Below are positions 23,306 through 32,218 of a stretch of 64,000 nt of DNA, in pieces. Origin of the DNA: Mucilaginibacter sp. OK283 (GTDB lineage Bacteria > Bacteroidota > Bacteroidia > Sphingobacteriales > Sphingobacteriaceae); the NCBI RefSeq assembly GCF_900110415.1, contig NZ_FODR01000001.1:62001-126000 (forward strand), in the 5' to 3' direction. The notes under the pieces were generated by a model, which worked only from the letters and a program-made list of their open reading frames with translations, was not told the origin of the DNA and did not search any database. Position 1 is the stretch's first letter. The number at the start of each line of letters is the position of its first letter. The translations under genes were made by a program, and so were the position numbers.

Positions 23306-25456
23306 ATGAAAACAGCGACAATCAAAACGATGCCCTCATCGACAGAAGGCATGGGCCGGGTAGACGGAAGACTAAAAGTAACCGGTGCAGCAAAATACTC
23401 GGCCGAATATGCACCGGCGGGTTTAGCTTATGGGGTACTGGTAGGCAGTGCCATTACCAAAGGCAGCATTACTGCCATTGATACCAAAGCGGCTTTGAAA
23501 GCGCCCGGCGTATTAGCCATACTTTCCCATTTAAATGCTCCGAAAGTACCTGGCGACCAGCCCGAAAAGGACAAGAAAGCGGGCGGTAAGGGTGCGTTAA
23601 AGATTTTTTATGACGATAAAATATATTACAACGGGCAGCCCGTTGCCGTAGTAGTTGCAGATACCTTTGAGCGCGCGCTGTTTGCAGCATCATTGGTAAA
23701 AGCAACATACCAGGCCGAAAAGCATATCACCAGCCTGCCTGATAACATAGAAAAAGGATTTCCTCCACATGGCGAAGGTGCTTACAAGCGTGGTGCCGAA
23801 GATGCCTGGAAAACTGCCCCGTTTAAACTGGAGCAGGAATATATTGTGCCTACGGTAACCCATAACCCTATGGAGCTGCATGCTATTATTGCCCGTTGGG
23901 ATGCGGATGATAAATTAAGCGTTTGGGATAAAACCCAGGGCGTTAAAGATACCCAGCAAGATCTGGCTCGCCTGTTTAAACTCCCCAAAGAAAATGTGCA
24001 GGTGCACTCGGAATTTGTTGGCGGGGCATTTGGCAGCGCTTTGCGTACCTGGCCGCATGAAGTGGCCGCCATACTTGCTGCTAAAGTGGTAAAAAGGCCT
24101 GTAAAGGTGGTTTTAAGCCGTGCAGATATGTTTACATCAGTAGGTTACCGCCCGTTTACCTGGCAAAAGATTGGCATAGGCGCTACAGCCGATGGCAAGC
24201 TTACCGGTATTACCCATGAAGCCGCCGGGCAAACTTCATCGTACGAAAATTTTACCGAAGGGCCTACCGGCGTAAGCCAGAATTTATACGCCTGCCCCAA
24301 TGTAAATACCAAATACAACATTGTTCCGCTTGATATTGCAACACCCACATGGATGCGCGGCCCTGGCGAAGCCACCGGCTCTTTCGCGCTGGAGTCGGCA
24401 CTGGATGAGCTATCTTACCAGCTGAAAATAGATCCTGTTGAATTGCGGATCCGCAATTACGCCGAGAAAGACCCTGATAGCGGCAAGCCATTCTCAAGCA
24501 AGTTTTTGAAAGATGCGTACGAACTGGGGGCCGATCACATAGGATGGAAAAATCGTAAGCAAGAACCAGGTATGGTAAAAGAGCATGGCTGGTATGTTGG
24601 CTATGGCATGGGCGGCGGCATGTTTGGAGCCTATAGGGATAGGGCAACAATAAAAGCTACTATGAAAGCCAACGGGACCTTATTGCTGCAAAGCGCAGTA
24701 AGCGATATTGGCCCCGGTACAGGTACCGCCATGGTGCTTATAGCAGCAGAGCAAATGAACATGCCAGCCGAAAAGATAAAATTTGAGTTGGGCGATTCAT
24801 CATTACCCAACGCGCCCACGCAGGGAGGATCGGCCACAACGGCCAGTGTTGGCTCGGCAGTATATAAAGCCTGCGCCGATTTGAAAGAGAAGTTTCAAAA
24901 ACTGATTGGCAATGGCGGCACCGATAACCCCGATTATGCAAAAATATTAAAGGAACACAACCTGGCTTCGCTGGACGTTATTACGGAGACGGATGGGGGT
25001 AACGGAATGCAAACATATGCCATGAACTCCTGGTCGGTACATTTTGTAAAAGTTTTGGTGAACGCTGCAACCGGTGTTGTTAAAATTGACAAGGTTGCTT
25101 GCGTATCCGATTGCGGCCGCATTATCAGCCCTAAAACGGCTCGTAGCCAGGTAATAGGCGGTGCTATTGGAGGGATTGGGATGGCTTTGATGGAGGAATC
25201 GGTTATTGATCACCGGTATGGCCGGTATATCAACAATAACTTTGCCGATTATCACGTGCCTGTAAATGCCGATATCCCGCAGATAGATGCCCTGTTTGTA
25301 AACAAACCCGACCCCATCATTAACCCGATGGGCGCCAAAGGCATGGCCGAGATAGCCCTCATAGGCATGGCCGCCGCGGTAGCCAATGCAGTATACAACG
25401 CCAGCGGAAAACGGGTACGGGAGCTTCCGATAACTCCGGACAAAGTGATGGGATAG
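23306..25456 (+). CDS. Molybdenum oxidoreductase large (molybdopterin) subunit (PaoC-like)
   Basis: A 716-residue molybdopterin-binding subunit of the xanthine oxidase family. It opens with GMGRVDGRLKVTGAAKYSAE. The cofactor-binding segments GGAFG and NPMGAKGMAEIALIG are present, the latter with the conserved catalytic Glu near the C-terminus. It oxidises an aldehyde or N-heterocycle using water as oxygen donor. It is the last gene of the PaoABC-like unit. No PaoD/XdhC-type maturation factor is seen next to it. The whole set is periplasmic if the small-subunit Tat signal works. Confidence 0.93.
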   Translation: MKTATIKTMPSSTEGMGRVDGRLKVTGAAKYSAEYAPAGLAYGVLVGSAITKGSITAIDTKAALKAPGVLAILSHLNAPKVPGDQPEKDKKAGGKGALKIFYDDKIYYNGQPVAVVVADTFERALFAASLVKATYQAEKHITSLPDNIEKGFPPHGEGAYKRGAEDAWKTAPFKLEQEYIVPTVTHNPMELHAIIARWDADDKLSVWDKTQGVKDTQQDLARLFKLPKENVQVHSEFVGGAFGSALRTWPHEVAAILAAKVVKRPVKVVLSRADMFTSVGYRPFTWQKIGIGATADGKLTGITHEAAGQTSSYENFTEGPTGVSQNLYACPNVNTKYNIVPLDIATPTWMRGPGEATGSFALESALDELSYQLKIDPVELRIRNYAEKDPDSGKPFSSKFLKDAYELGADHIGWKNRKQEPGMVKEHGWYVGYGMGGGMFGAYRDRATIKATMKANGTLLLQSAVSDIGPGTGTAMVLIAAEQMNMPAEKIKFELGDSSLPNAPTQGGSATTASVGSAVYKACADLKEKFQKLIGNGGTDNPDYAKILKEHNLASLDVITETDGGNGMQTYAMNSWSVHFVKVLVNAATGVVKIDKVACVSDCGRIISPKTARSQVIGGAIGGIGMALMEESVIDHRYGRYINNNFADYHVPVNADIPQIDALFVNKPDPIINPMGAKGMAEIALIGMAAAVANAVYNASGKRVRELPITPDKVMG

Positions 25457-25594
25457 CGAGCCCCATTTAACGTTCCCGGGAATGGAGGGCTCAAAAGCCC
25501 GGTCCCGTTTTAGCAGGGATATTTAAAAATGAGTTGGCAACGCAAATCAATTAGCCAACGTAACTGTTATTGAAAATAACTCAAAACTCAACCC

Positions 25595-26443
25595 ATGAAA
25601 AAATTAGCCTTATTTACGTTATTAATCGCTTTTGGCTCACTCACCTTTGCGCAAAACAAAAAGGTGGTTTGCTGTGCCAACCCTTCATCAACCCAGCGCT
25701 TTGCCATGCTGGCCTCAAACCCAATGTTCCGGATGGCACATTTAAAACCGCTGCCTATCCGTTTTCAAAGCAGCATAGGTACAAATATTACCTATAAAAC
25801 ACCCGATGGCAAAACAGCCACAGCTTATGTGCTGAAAGCCCAAAAGCCTACTAATAACTATATACTGGTGATTCATGAATGGTGGGGGCTGAACGATTAT
25901 GTAAAACGCGAATCGGAGAAAATTTATAATGATTTGGGCAATGTAAACATCATCGATCTTGACCTTTATGACGGCAAAGTAGCCACCGACCCTAAAGACG
26001 CCGGTAAATTAATGCAGGCCGTTGTTGAAGATAGGGCCAAAGCCATCATCAACGGCGCTATTGCTTATGCGGGTGCTAAAGCACATATTGCTACCATTGG
26101 ATGGTGCTTTGGTGGCGGCTGGAGCCTGCAAACCGGCTTGCTTGCAGGCAAACAACTGGTTGGCAGTGTTATGTACTATGGCATGCCCGAGCAGGATGTG
26201 GCTAAACTGAAAACGCTAAACGCCGATGTGCTGGCCAATTTTGCTAATAAAGACCAATGGATAAACCCTAAAGTAGTGGCTAAGTTTAATGATGATATGA
26301 AAGCTGCAGGCAAAAAACTGTACCTGCACCAGTATGATGCCGACCATGGTTTTGCCAACCCAAGCAACCCGGCCTATAACAGCGATGCAACTAAAGATGC
26401 CTATGCCAATACCATTGCGTTTTTTAAAGCAAGGTTAAAATAA
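25595..26443 (+). CDS. Dienelactone hydrolase family protein, secreted
   Basis: A 282-residue alpha/beta hydrolase with a Sec signal peptide (MKKLALFTLLIAFGSLTFAQ). The nucleophile is Cys171 in IGWCFGGGWS, as in dienelactone hydrolases. Asp is in KDQW and His in DADHGF near the C-terminus, completing a Cys-Asp-His triad. The natural substrate of such exported members is unknown. The gene stands alone after the molybdenum operon, with a short hairpin-containing gap between. Two Cys residues next to each other (VVCCANP) after the signal are unusual and may be lipidation or redox sites. Confidence 0.85.
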   Translation: MKKLALFTLLIAFGSLTFAQNKKVVCCANPSSTQRFAMLASNPMFRMAHLKPLPIRFQSSIGTNITYKTPDGKTATAYVLKAQKPTNNYILVIHEWWGLNDYVKRESEKIYNDLGNVNIIDLDLYDGKVATDPKDAGKLMQAVVEDRAKAIINGAIAYAGAKAHIATIGWCFGGGWSLQTGLLAGKQLVGSVMYYGMPEQDVAKLKTLNADVLANFANKDQWINPKVVAKFNDDMKAAGKKLYLHQYDADHGFANPSNPAYNSDATKDAYANTIAFFKARLK

Positions 26444-26525
26444 ACAAAAATGCTAAAGTTGCGTTATTGGGTGGCGAGTTAATCCTTGCTTCATTTTTTC
26501 GTAACATTGCATAAATTTTAACTAC

Positions 26526-27500
26526 TTGACCACTTCTACCAAGAAAATAGTTTCCTATCTGCTTAAAGCCGGCATAGTTATAGTAGCTGCATTGTTTATT
26601 TACAGGCAGTTTTCTAAAAAAAACAATGACCTGAAGGAGTTTGAACTATTAGTTTCAAGCATTAGCGCTACCAGGGTGATAGTAACTATGTCGGTAGTAT
26701 CATTGTTGATGTTTGTTAACTGGTTCCTTGAAGCTTTAAAATGGCGCTACGTGAGCAAAGCCCTCATCAACATTACCCTTTGGGAAGCTGTTGAAGCTGT
26801 TTTTTGTGGCCTTACCTGGGCCGTTACCACACCAAACCGTATTGGCGAATATGGTGGCCGTGTTATGTTTTTGCCAAACCGCAAGCGTATCCCCGGTATT
26901 TTCGCCATGGCTGTGGGCTCCTTTAGCCAGGCGCTGATAACCAATGTGCTGGGCATTGTCTCTATGGTGTGGTTTATTGCAAACTTTATTCATGAAAAAA
27001 CCTGGGGCTATGCGGGGTTTGCTGTCATTTCAGCCGTTGTGGTTTTGGTCCAGCTCATCATTTACTTTCATATCAAATGGATAGTTAATGTTCTTGACAG
27101 GATTGCATTTATCAGAAAATTCCATCGCTTTTTTGAGGTTTTAGGCCGGTATAAAACACATGAACTGATCAGGATCATGTGCTTTAGTTTGTTAAGGTAT
27201 ATTACTTTCACCACGCAGTATTACCTCATTTTTCAGATGGTGGTGCCGCAAATGCAGGTTGGGCCCATGCTACTGGTGTTAATGTTATTTTTCTTTATAA
27301 CATCTGCCTTACCATCGCTTGATCTTTTTGATATCGGCGTGCGCGGGTTTACCGCCGCCCACCTTTTTGTGTACATAACCGATCAAAAGCTGGCCGTTAT
27401 TTCCTGTGTTTCATCAATATGGCTTATAAATTTATTTATTCCTGCTATTTTAGGTTCTTTATTTGTTTTTAAAATCAAATTCTTTGATCGCAACGCTTAG
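26526..27500 (+). CDS. Flippase-like (LPG synthase TM domain) membrane protein
   Basis: A 324-residue protein with about eight membrane segments of the lysylphosphatidylglycerol-synthase-like/UPF0104 type. The conserved NRIGEYGGRV segment lies near residue 100. The family is often found with glycosyltransferases and lacks a soluble catalytic domain. The start is TTG at 26526; no ATG fits without losing the first helix. The 3' end overlaps the downstream GT2 gene, which supports cotranslation. A role in lipid or polyprenyl-linked sugar movement is possible. Confidence 0.78.
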   Translation: MTTSTKKIVSYLLKAGIVIVAALFIYRQFSKKNNDLKEFELLVSSISATRVIVTMSVVSLLMFVNWFLEALKWRYVSKALINITLWEAVEAVFCGLTWAVTTPNRIGEYGGRVMFLPNRKRIPGIFAMAVGSFSQALITNVLGIVSMVWFIANFIHEKTWGYAGFAVISAVVVLVQLIIYFHIKWIVNVLDRIAFIRKFHRFFEVLGRYKTHELIRIMCFSLLRYITFTTQYYLIFQMVVPQMQVGPMLLVLMLFFFITSALPSLDLFDIGVRGFTAAHLFVYITDQKLAVISCVSSIWLINLFIPAILGSLFVFKIKFFDRNA

Positions 27501-28617
27501 TATAATCTCGTTATTGTTTACAGCCTTTTACCTGCTGTTTTTAGTTTATATCATAAAGGGGTGGTTTAATATAAAACCCCCAACAGTGGTAAACAAAACA
27601 TCTTTTAATACCCGGGTTACTATACTTATAGCGGCCCGTAACGAAGCCGAAATTATCCATTTAACCATAGGCGATATTTTGGCCCAGGATTACCCCAGGC
27701 ATTTGCTTGAGGTAATTATTGTTGACGATCACTCTACAGATAACACTGCTGCAATTATCGGAAGTTTTGCAGACCAGGGCATTACACTGTTAAAACTCAA
27801 TGAAAACCAGCCATTAAACTCCTATAAAAAAAAGGCCATAACCGAGGCAATCCAATTATCAACCGGCGAACTAATGGTAGCCACCGATGCCGATTGCCGG
27901 ATGAACAGCAAGTGGATATCAACCATAGTAACTTACTACGAAACCGAAAACCCGGTGCTTATTTCGGCTCCCGTGACATTTTTCCAGGAGAAATCGGTAT
28001 TTGAGCTGATGCAAACGCTGGAGTTCTCGTTTTTAATTGGTATTGGAGCGGCATTTATTGGTAACGGAAGGGCATCAACCTGTAATGGCGCCAACATGGC
28101 CTACCGTAAAGATGTATTTAACGAAGTAGGAGGGTTTAAAGGTATCGATCAGCTGGCATCGGGCGATGATGAATTATTATTGCAAAAAGTGGCGGTACGC
28201 TACCCCGGCCGCATTGGTTTTATAAAACAAACAGACGCCATAGTATATACTCATGCCAAGCCCAATTTAAAAGAATTTATGCAGCAGCGTAAGCGTTGGG
28301 CATCAAAATTTACTTTATATAAGGATAAAAAGATTGTTCTTGTCGCTCTTATCTTCTGGCTTTTTAATATCTCCCTGCTATTGAATTTTTTCCTGGGATT
28401 GTTTTTTGCCGATATTTTCAAGCTTTTTTTGGCGCAGTTTTTACTTAAATATTTTTTTGAGGCTATTTACCTGATTCCTGTTACCTCGTTTTTTAAGCGC
28501 AGCTACCTGGTTAGCCTGCTTATAATTACCATACCGGTACACGTTGTTTACCTGGCCTATATGGGTTTAATAGGCAGCAATAAAAAGTACCAATGGAAAG
28601 GGCGGGAGGTTAAGTAG
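27463..28617 (+). CDS. Membrane glycosyltransferase family 2
   Basis: A 384-residue GT2 enzyme. A membrane segment opens the protein. The nucleotide-sugar fold follows (TILIAARNEAEIIH, VDDHSTDNT, ATDADCRM with the DxD-like motif). The acceptor motif QQRKRW lies near residue 280, and further hydrophobic segments close the protein. It transfers a sugar at the cytoplasmic membrane. The start is TTG, at 27463 or 27484, both inside the end of the preceding gene. Together with that gene it makes a two-gene unit for a surface or lipid-linked glycan. Confidence 0.85.
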   Translation: MFLKSNSLIATLSIISLLFTAFYLLFLVYIIKGWFNIKPPTVVNKTSFNTRVTILIAARNEAEIIHLTIGDILAQDYPRHLLEVIIVDDHSTDNTAAIIGSFADQGITLLKLNENQPLNSYKKKAITEAIQLSTGELMVATDADCRMNSKWISTIVTYYETENPVLISAPVTFFQEKSVFELMQTLEFSFLIGIGAAFIGNGRASTCNGANMAYRKDVFNEVGGFKGIDQLASGDDELLLQKVAVRYPGRIGFIKQTDAIVYTHAKPNLKEFMQQRKRWASKFTLYKDKKIVLVALIFWLFNISLLLNFFLGLFFADIFKLFLAQFLLKYFFEAIYLIPVTSFFKRSYLVSLLIITIPVHVVYLAYMGLIGSNKKYQWKGREVK

Positions 28618-28884
28618 GTTCCAATGTAATTAAGATAGGAAAAGCAGCAATAAAAATAATATCGAACACGGAATTTCGAATATCCAACACCGAAGTTTTT
28701 CCTTCATTATTCGAAATGGAATATCCGGTATTTAATAAGAGATTAATACCGCTCGCGCCAAGTTAACTTATCACTCAAAACTCAGAACTCACCACTCCTT
28801 TTTAATATCAATGTAATTTGTACTCATGCCGATTGCTTATTGTATCTATTTAAGCGATATTTAGCCAAACGGAACTATTAACTA
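28618..28884. repeat. Intergenic region with CGAATT/CGAACAC repeat units
   Basis: A 267-base gap. It holds an inverted and direct set of units such as ATCGAACACGGAATTTCGAA and CCAACACCGAAG (about 28660-28745). This is a further degenerate intergenic repeat type. The right part includes CACTCAAAACTCAGAACTCACC, another simple repeat. No gene or firm promoter was seen. Confidence 0.5.
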
Positions 28885-30084
28885 TTGGCCCAGCTTACCC
28901 CCTCTAAACGTACCTGGAACGCATTTAAGCGTAATAAAATTGCCATGGCCGGGCTTGTTTTTATTACGATAACCCTGTTAGTGGCCATATTGGGGTATTT
29001 AATAATGCCCGATAACACCCCGCAGGCCAACAACATGACTATACAATTGAGCATTAAAAAGCCTGGCGCCAAATTCATGATGTTGCTTATGCGTAAAAGC
29101 GAACAGGTAGATACGATAAGCTTTTTTAACAGGATGCTTTTTGGGCAGCCATCTTTTTACAGGGAAGTGCCTATTACTGGGTATTATTTTAAACAGGATT
29201 CCATCCACGTAAGCGAATATATTGGCAATGAGGATAAGCCCGATCAAAAAGCCTATAATATTTTTGAAGTGGTAACGGGTATTAAACCACGATATCATTT
29301 TAATAAAGTGCTGCTAAACCCAACGCTCAGCTGCGAAAAGACGGCGGAGATATACAAGAATTTTACTGATAAAATTAAAGGCGAACAAATAATTACCAGG
29401 ACCTTTTGGCTGGGTACCGACGTTTACGGGCGCGACCTGTTGAGCCGATTGTTGCTGGGTACACGAATTTCATTGGCAGTAGGGCTAATGTCGGTGATAA
29501 TCAGCATGTTTTTAGGGGTCGCCGTTGGTTCTGTAGCGGGGTATTTTGGCGGGTGGATTGACGGCGCTTTAAGCTGGATAATGAACATATTATGGTCGTT
29601 GCCTGCGTTGCTGCTGGTTATTGCCATATCATTTGCATTGGGCAAAGGGCTTTGGCAAATATTTATTGCAGTAGGCTTATCCATGTGGGTTGAGGTAGCC
29701 CGGCTGGTACGCGGCCAGGTAATGAGCCTGAAACAGGTTGAATATGTAGAAGCAGCCCGCGCCCTTGGCTTTAATAACAGGCGCATTATTACCAAACATA
29801 TTTTGCCCAACATAACGGGGCCTATCCTGGTGCTGGCATCGTCAAACTTCGCATCGGCTATTTTGTTAGAAGCAGGGCTTAGCTTCCTGGGTTTTGGGGC
29901 CCAGCCACCGATGCCTACCTGGGGTGGCATGATTAAGGAGCACTATGGCTACATCGTTATGGATTCGGCCTTTCTGGCTATTACTCCCGGCCTGGCTATT
30001 ATGTTGTTAGTGTATGCTTTTAACCTGGTTACAGTAGGTTTACGTGATGCTTTCGATATAAAATCACAAAGTACGCGCATTTGA
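28885..30084 (+). CDS. Peptide ABC transporter permease (DppC-like)
   Basis: A 399-residue permease. The N-terminal OppC-type helix (residues 1-45) is followed by a long insertion of about 130 residues outside the membrane, and then by the permease core with LGTDVYGRDLLSRLLLGTRISL. The EAA loop reads EYVEAARALGFNNRRIITKHILPN, which contacts the ATPase. It imports peptides or nickel. No partner permease, ATPase or binding protein is next to it, so it is an isolated copy. The start is TTG at 28885. The long insertion between helix one and the core is seen in Bacteroidota homologues. Confidence 0.87.
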   Translation: MAQLTPSKRTWNAFKRNKIAMAGLVFITITLLVAILGYLIMPDNTPQANNMTIQLSIKKPGAKFMMLLMRKSEQVDTISFFNRMLFGQPSFYREVPITGYYFKQDSIHVSEYIGNEDKPDQKAYNIFEVVTGIKPRYHFNKVLLNPTLSCEKTAEIYKNFTDKIKGEQIITRTFWLGTDVYGRDLLSRLLLGTRISLAVGLMSVIISMFLGVAVGSVAGYFGGWIDGALSWIMNILWSLPALLLVIAISFALGKGLWQIFIAVGLSMWVEVARLVRGQVMSLKQVEYVEAARALGFNNRRIITKHILPNITGPILVLASSNFASAILLEAGLSFLGFGAQPPMPTWGGMIKEHYGYIVMDSAFLAITPGLAIMLLVYAFNLVTVGLRDAFDIKSQSTRI

Positions 30085-30099
30085 AAATATTTTTTTTAC

Positions 30100-30117
30100 T
30101 TTAGTCATGCGACTAAA
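30100..30117. promoter_or_regulatory. 18-base perfect palindrome upstream of the phosphatase gene
   Basis: TTTAGTCATGCGACTAAA is a perfect 7-base inverted repeat around ATGC. It lies 5 bases before the start codon of the SpoIIE-type phosphatase and after the ABC permease stop. A T-run on its left side makes it a possible terminator for transcripts from the right. Its symmetry and position also fit a repressor operator of MarR-like type. Confidence 0.45.
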
Positions 30118-30122
30118 AACAA

Positions 30123-31361
30123 ATGCAATACAAAGACGATAGTTCTGGCGAAGACGAATTAATAAGGCTGTTGCTTAAACGGCAATCCGAGTTGAATTCC
30201 TTATTGGAGATCACCAGGGCCATTAATAAGAATACTTCCACCCCCATACTTATACAAATGCTGGAGGTTATTCTGCAAAATTACCTGCAGGTTGGCAAGC
30301 TTCGTTTTCTGATAGAAAAGGAAAATAAGTTTATATGCATCTCTAAATACGGCGGCGAAATGGAATCGGCCATGGCATTAAGCAGGGCTTGTGATAAATT
30401 AAGCAAAGTTAAATCGCCTGTCGCGATAGCCGATCACCAGGATGTTACCCTGCGCAAGTACAATTATTTTATTCCCATATACCACAAAAGTAAGGCCCTG
30501 GCTTATGCGCTTATCGGCGATTTTGATACATCGGGCGAGATGCTAAGCAACGATCTTAACTTTATCCAGACGCTGATGAATGTGATCATAGTAGCGCTGG
30601 AGAATAAGAAATTATTTAAAGAGCGTTTACAATCAGAACGTTTTCAGCGCGAAATGGAGCTTGCCGTTGAAGTGCAGAATATGCTGATACCGCTCAGGAT
30701 TCATAAAGATAATGCAGTAGAAGTTGGCGCCAAATACCTGCCCCATCAAAATATCGGGGGCGATTACTTTGACTTTATCCGCCTTAATGAGAGCGAGTTT
30801 TTATGGTGTATTGCCGATGTATCGGGTAAAGGAATATCGGCGGCATTGCTGATGGCAAATTTTCAGGCCAGCCTGCACGCCTGGGCCGCGGTGGAAGACG
30901 ACCTGACCAACATTATTGACCGCCTTAATAAAATAGTGCTTAACAACACCAAGGGCGAACGGTTTATTACCCTGTTCCTGGCGCGTTATAACCAAAAGAA
31001 ACGCAAACTGAATTATATAAATGCAGGGCATAACCCGACCATCCTTTTTGCTGACGGGGAAGCTATACCACTAAAATTGGGAACGACGATGATTGGCGTT
31101 TTTGAAGACCTGCCTTTTTTAAACGAAGGGGAGGTTGATATTGAACCAGGCAGTCTTATTGTAAACTATACCGATGGTTTGATGGACTTTGAATCAACCA
31201 GTACTAAGGTATGGAATGAAGATAAACTGCTTTCGTTTGTAAAAGCCCACGGTAACCTATCGCCCGATAATTTTAACGATTTGTTGTTAGACCACCTGAG
31301 CCTTGGACATAAAAGCAAACCGATAGACGATATCACCCTGCTTACGCTGAAGATATTTTAG
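30123..31361 (+). CDS. SpoIIE/RsbU-type serine phosphatase with GAF-like sensor
   Basis: A 412-residue soluble protein. The N-terminal part (about 20-175) resembles a GAF sensor, followed by a helical linker and a PP2C-like SpoIIE domain (about 200-412). Metal-binding motifs are visible: GGDYFDF near 219, DVSGKGISAALLMAN near 238, and DGLMD plus IDDITLL near the end. Such phosphatases dephosphorylate anti-anti-sigma factors in partner-switching. No STAS or kinase gene lies next to it, so the partner is elsewhere. Confidence 0.92.
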   Translation: MQYKDDSSGEDELIRLLLKRQSELNSLLEITRAINKNTSTPILIQMLEVILQNYLQVGKLRFLIEKENKFICISKYGGEMESAMALSRACDKLSKVKSPVAIADHQDVTLRKYNYFIPIYHKSKALAYALIGDFDTSGEMLSNDLNFIQTLMNVIIVALENKKLFKERLQSERFQREMELAVEVQNMLIPLRIHKDNAVEVGAKYLPHQNIGGDYFDFIRLNESEFLWCIADVSGKGISAALLMANFQASLHAWAAVEDDLTNIIDRLNKIVLNNTKGERFITLFLARYNQKKRKLNYINAGHNPTILFADGEAIPLKLGTTMIGVFEDLPFLNEGEVDIEPGSLIVNYTDGLMDFESTSTKVWNEDKLLSFVKAHGNLSPDNFNDLLLDHLSLGHKSKPIDDITLLTLKIF

Positions 31362-31475
31362 ATACACGAATAGGCGCGAATTGCAGCGAATTTAATACAC
31401 ACGAATTTCACGAATCGAGGCGAATTTAATACACACGAATAGGCGCGAATTGAACACGAATTTCACGAATTCCGG
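31362..31475. repeat. ACGAATT-type intergenic repeat cluster
   Basis: Several forward copies of ACACGAATTTCACGAAT and ACACGAATAGGCGCGAATT follow the phosphatase stop, with related GCGAATTTAATACACACG spacers. It is the same unit family as at 7639, 36780, 37300 and 37909. After it comes a TTGATACT triplet repeat (about 31507-31536). All copies lie between genes. Confidence 0.7.
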
Positions 31476-31540
31476 TCTAATGGTGTTAATGAACTATTCT
31501 TCGGTCTTGATACTTGATACTAACTACTTGATACTTATTC

Positions 31541-31548
31541 TATCTTTG
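31541..31548 (+). promoter_or_regulatory. -7 box immediately before rnhB
   Basis: TATCTTTG fits the TAnnTTTG consensus and ends only four bases before the rnhB ATG at 31553. If it is used, transcription would begin at or next to the start codon and give a leaderless message. No TTG is found 19 bases upstream. Confidence 0.5.
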
Positions 31549-31552
31549 TAAC

Positions 31553-32149
31553 ATGTTAGCAGCAAGGTACCAGTACGAATTAATTGAGGCGGGATGTGAT
31601 GAAGCTGGTCGCGGTTGCCTTGCGGGGCCCGTGTTTGCCGCAGCGGTTATTCTTCCTCATGATTTTGATCACGATTTACTGAACGATTCCAAGCAGCTAT
31701 CCGAAGAAATACGGTATCGGTTACGGGCAGAGATTGAAGAAAGGGCTATTGCCTATGCTGTGGCATCGGTTGATAATTTTGAGATTGACGAGATCAACAT
31801 TCTAAACGCATCTTTCCTGGCTATGCATCGCGCTATTGAAAAACTTCAAATAGCGCCACAGTTTTTAATTATCGACGGTAACCGGTTTAAAAAATATCCA
31901 AACGTTCCGCATGAATGCATTATTCAGGGCGATGGTAAATATTTCAGTATTGCGGCAGCATCAATATTGGCCAAAACCTATCGTGATGATTATATGTTGA
32001 AAATTGCGGCCGAACATCCCGAATACGACTGGCACACCAATAAAGGCTATCCAACAATAAAACACCGCGAAACCGTTATGAAAATTGGGTTTACGCCATA
32101 CCATCGTAAAACTTTCAGGGTGACCGACCCGCAGCTAAGTATTTTTTAA
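31553..32149 (+). CDS. rnhB: Ribonuclease HII
   Basis: A 198-residue RNase HII, which cuts the RNA strand of RNA-DNA hybrids and starts removal of single ribonucleotides from DNA. The type 2 signature is complete: [12 protein letters not shown] at residues 15-26 with the catalytic Asp-Glu pair, the conserved Ser-Lys in DSKQLS and a further Asp in IIDGN. Length is typical. A -7 promoter box lies almost on the start codon. Confidence 0.96.
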   Translation: MLAARYQYELIEAGCDEAGRGCLAGPVFAAAVILPHDFDHDLLNDSKQLSEEIRYRLRAEIEERAIAYAVASVDNFEIDEINILNASFLAMHRAIEKLQIAPQFLIIDGNRFKKYPNVPHECIIQGDGKYFSIAAASILAKTYRDDYMLKIAAEHPEYDWHTNKGYPTIKHRETVMKIGFTPYHRKTFRVTDPQLSIF

Positions 32150-32218
32150 AGATACTTTGGTTAGATGTTTTGATAACCCCTTTCTGGTTGGTATTTTTGT
32201 GACAAACCCATCAATCAT

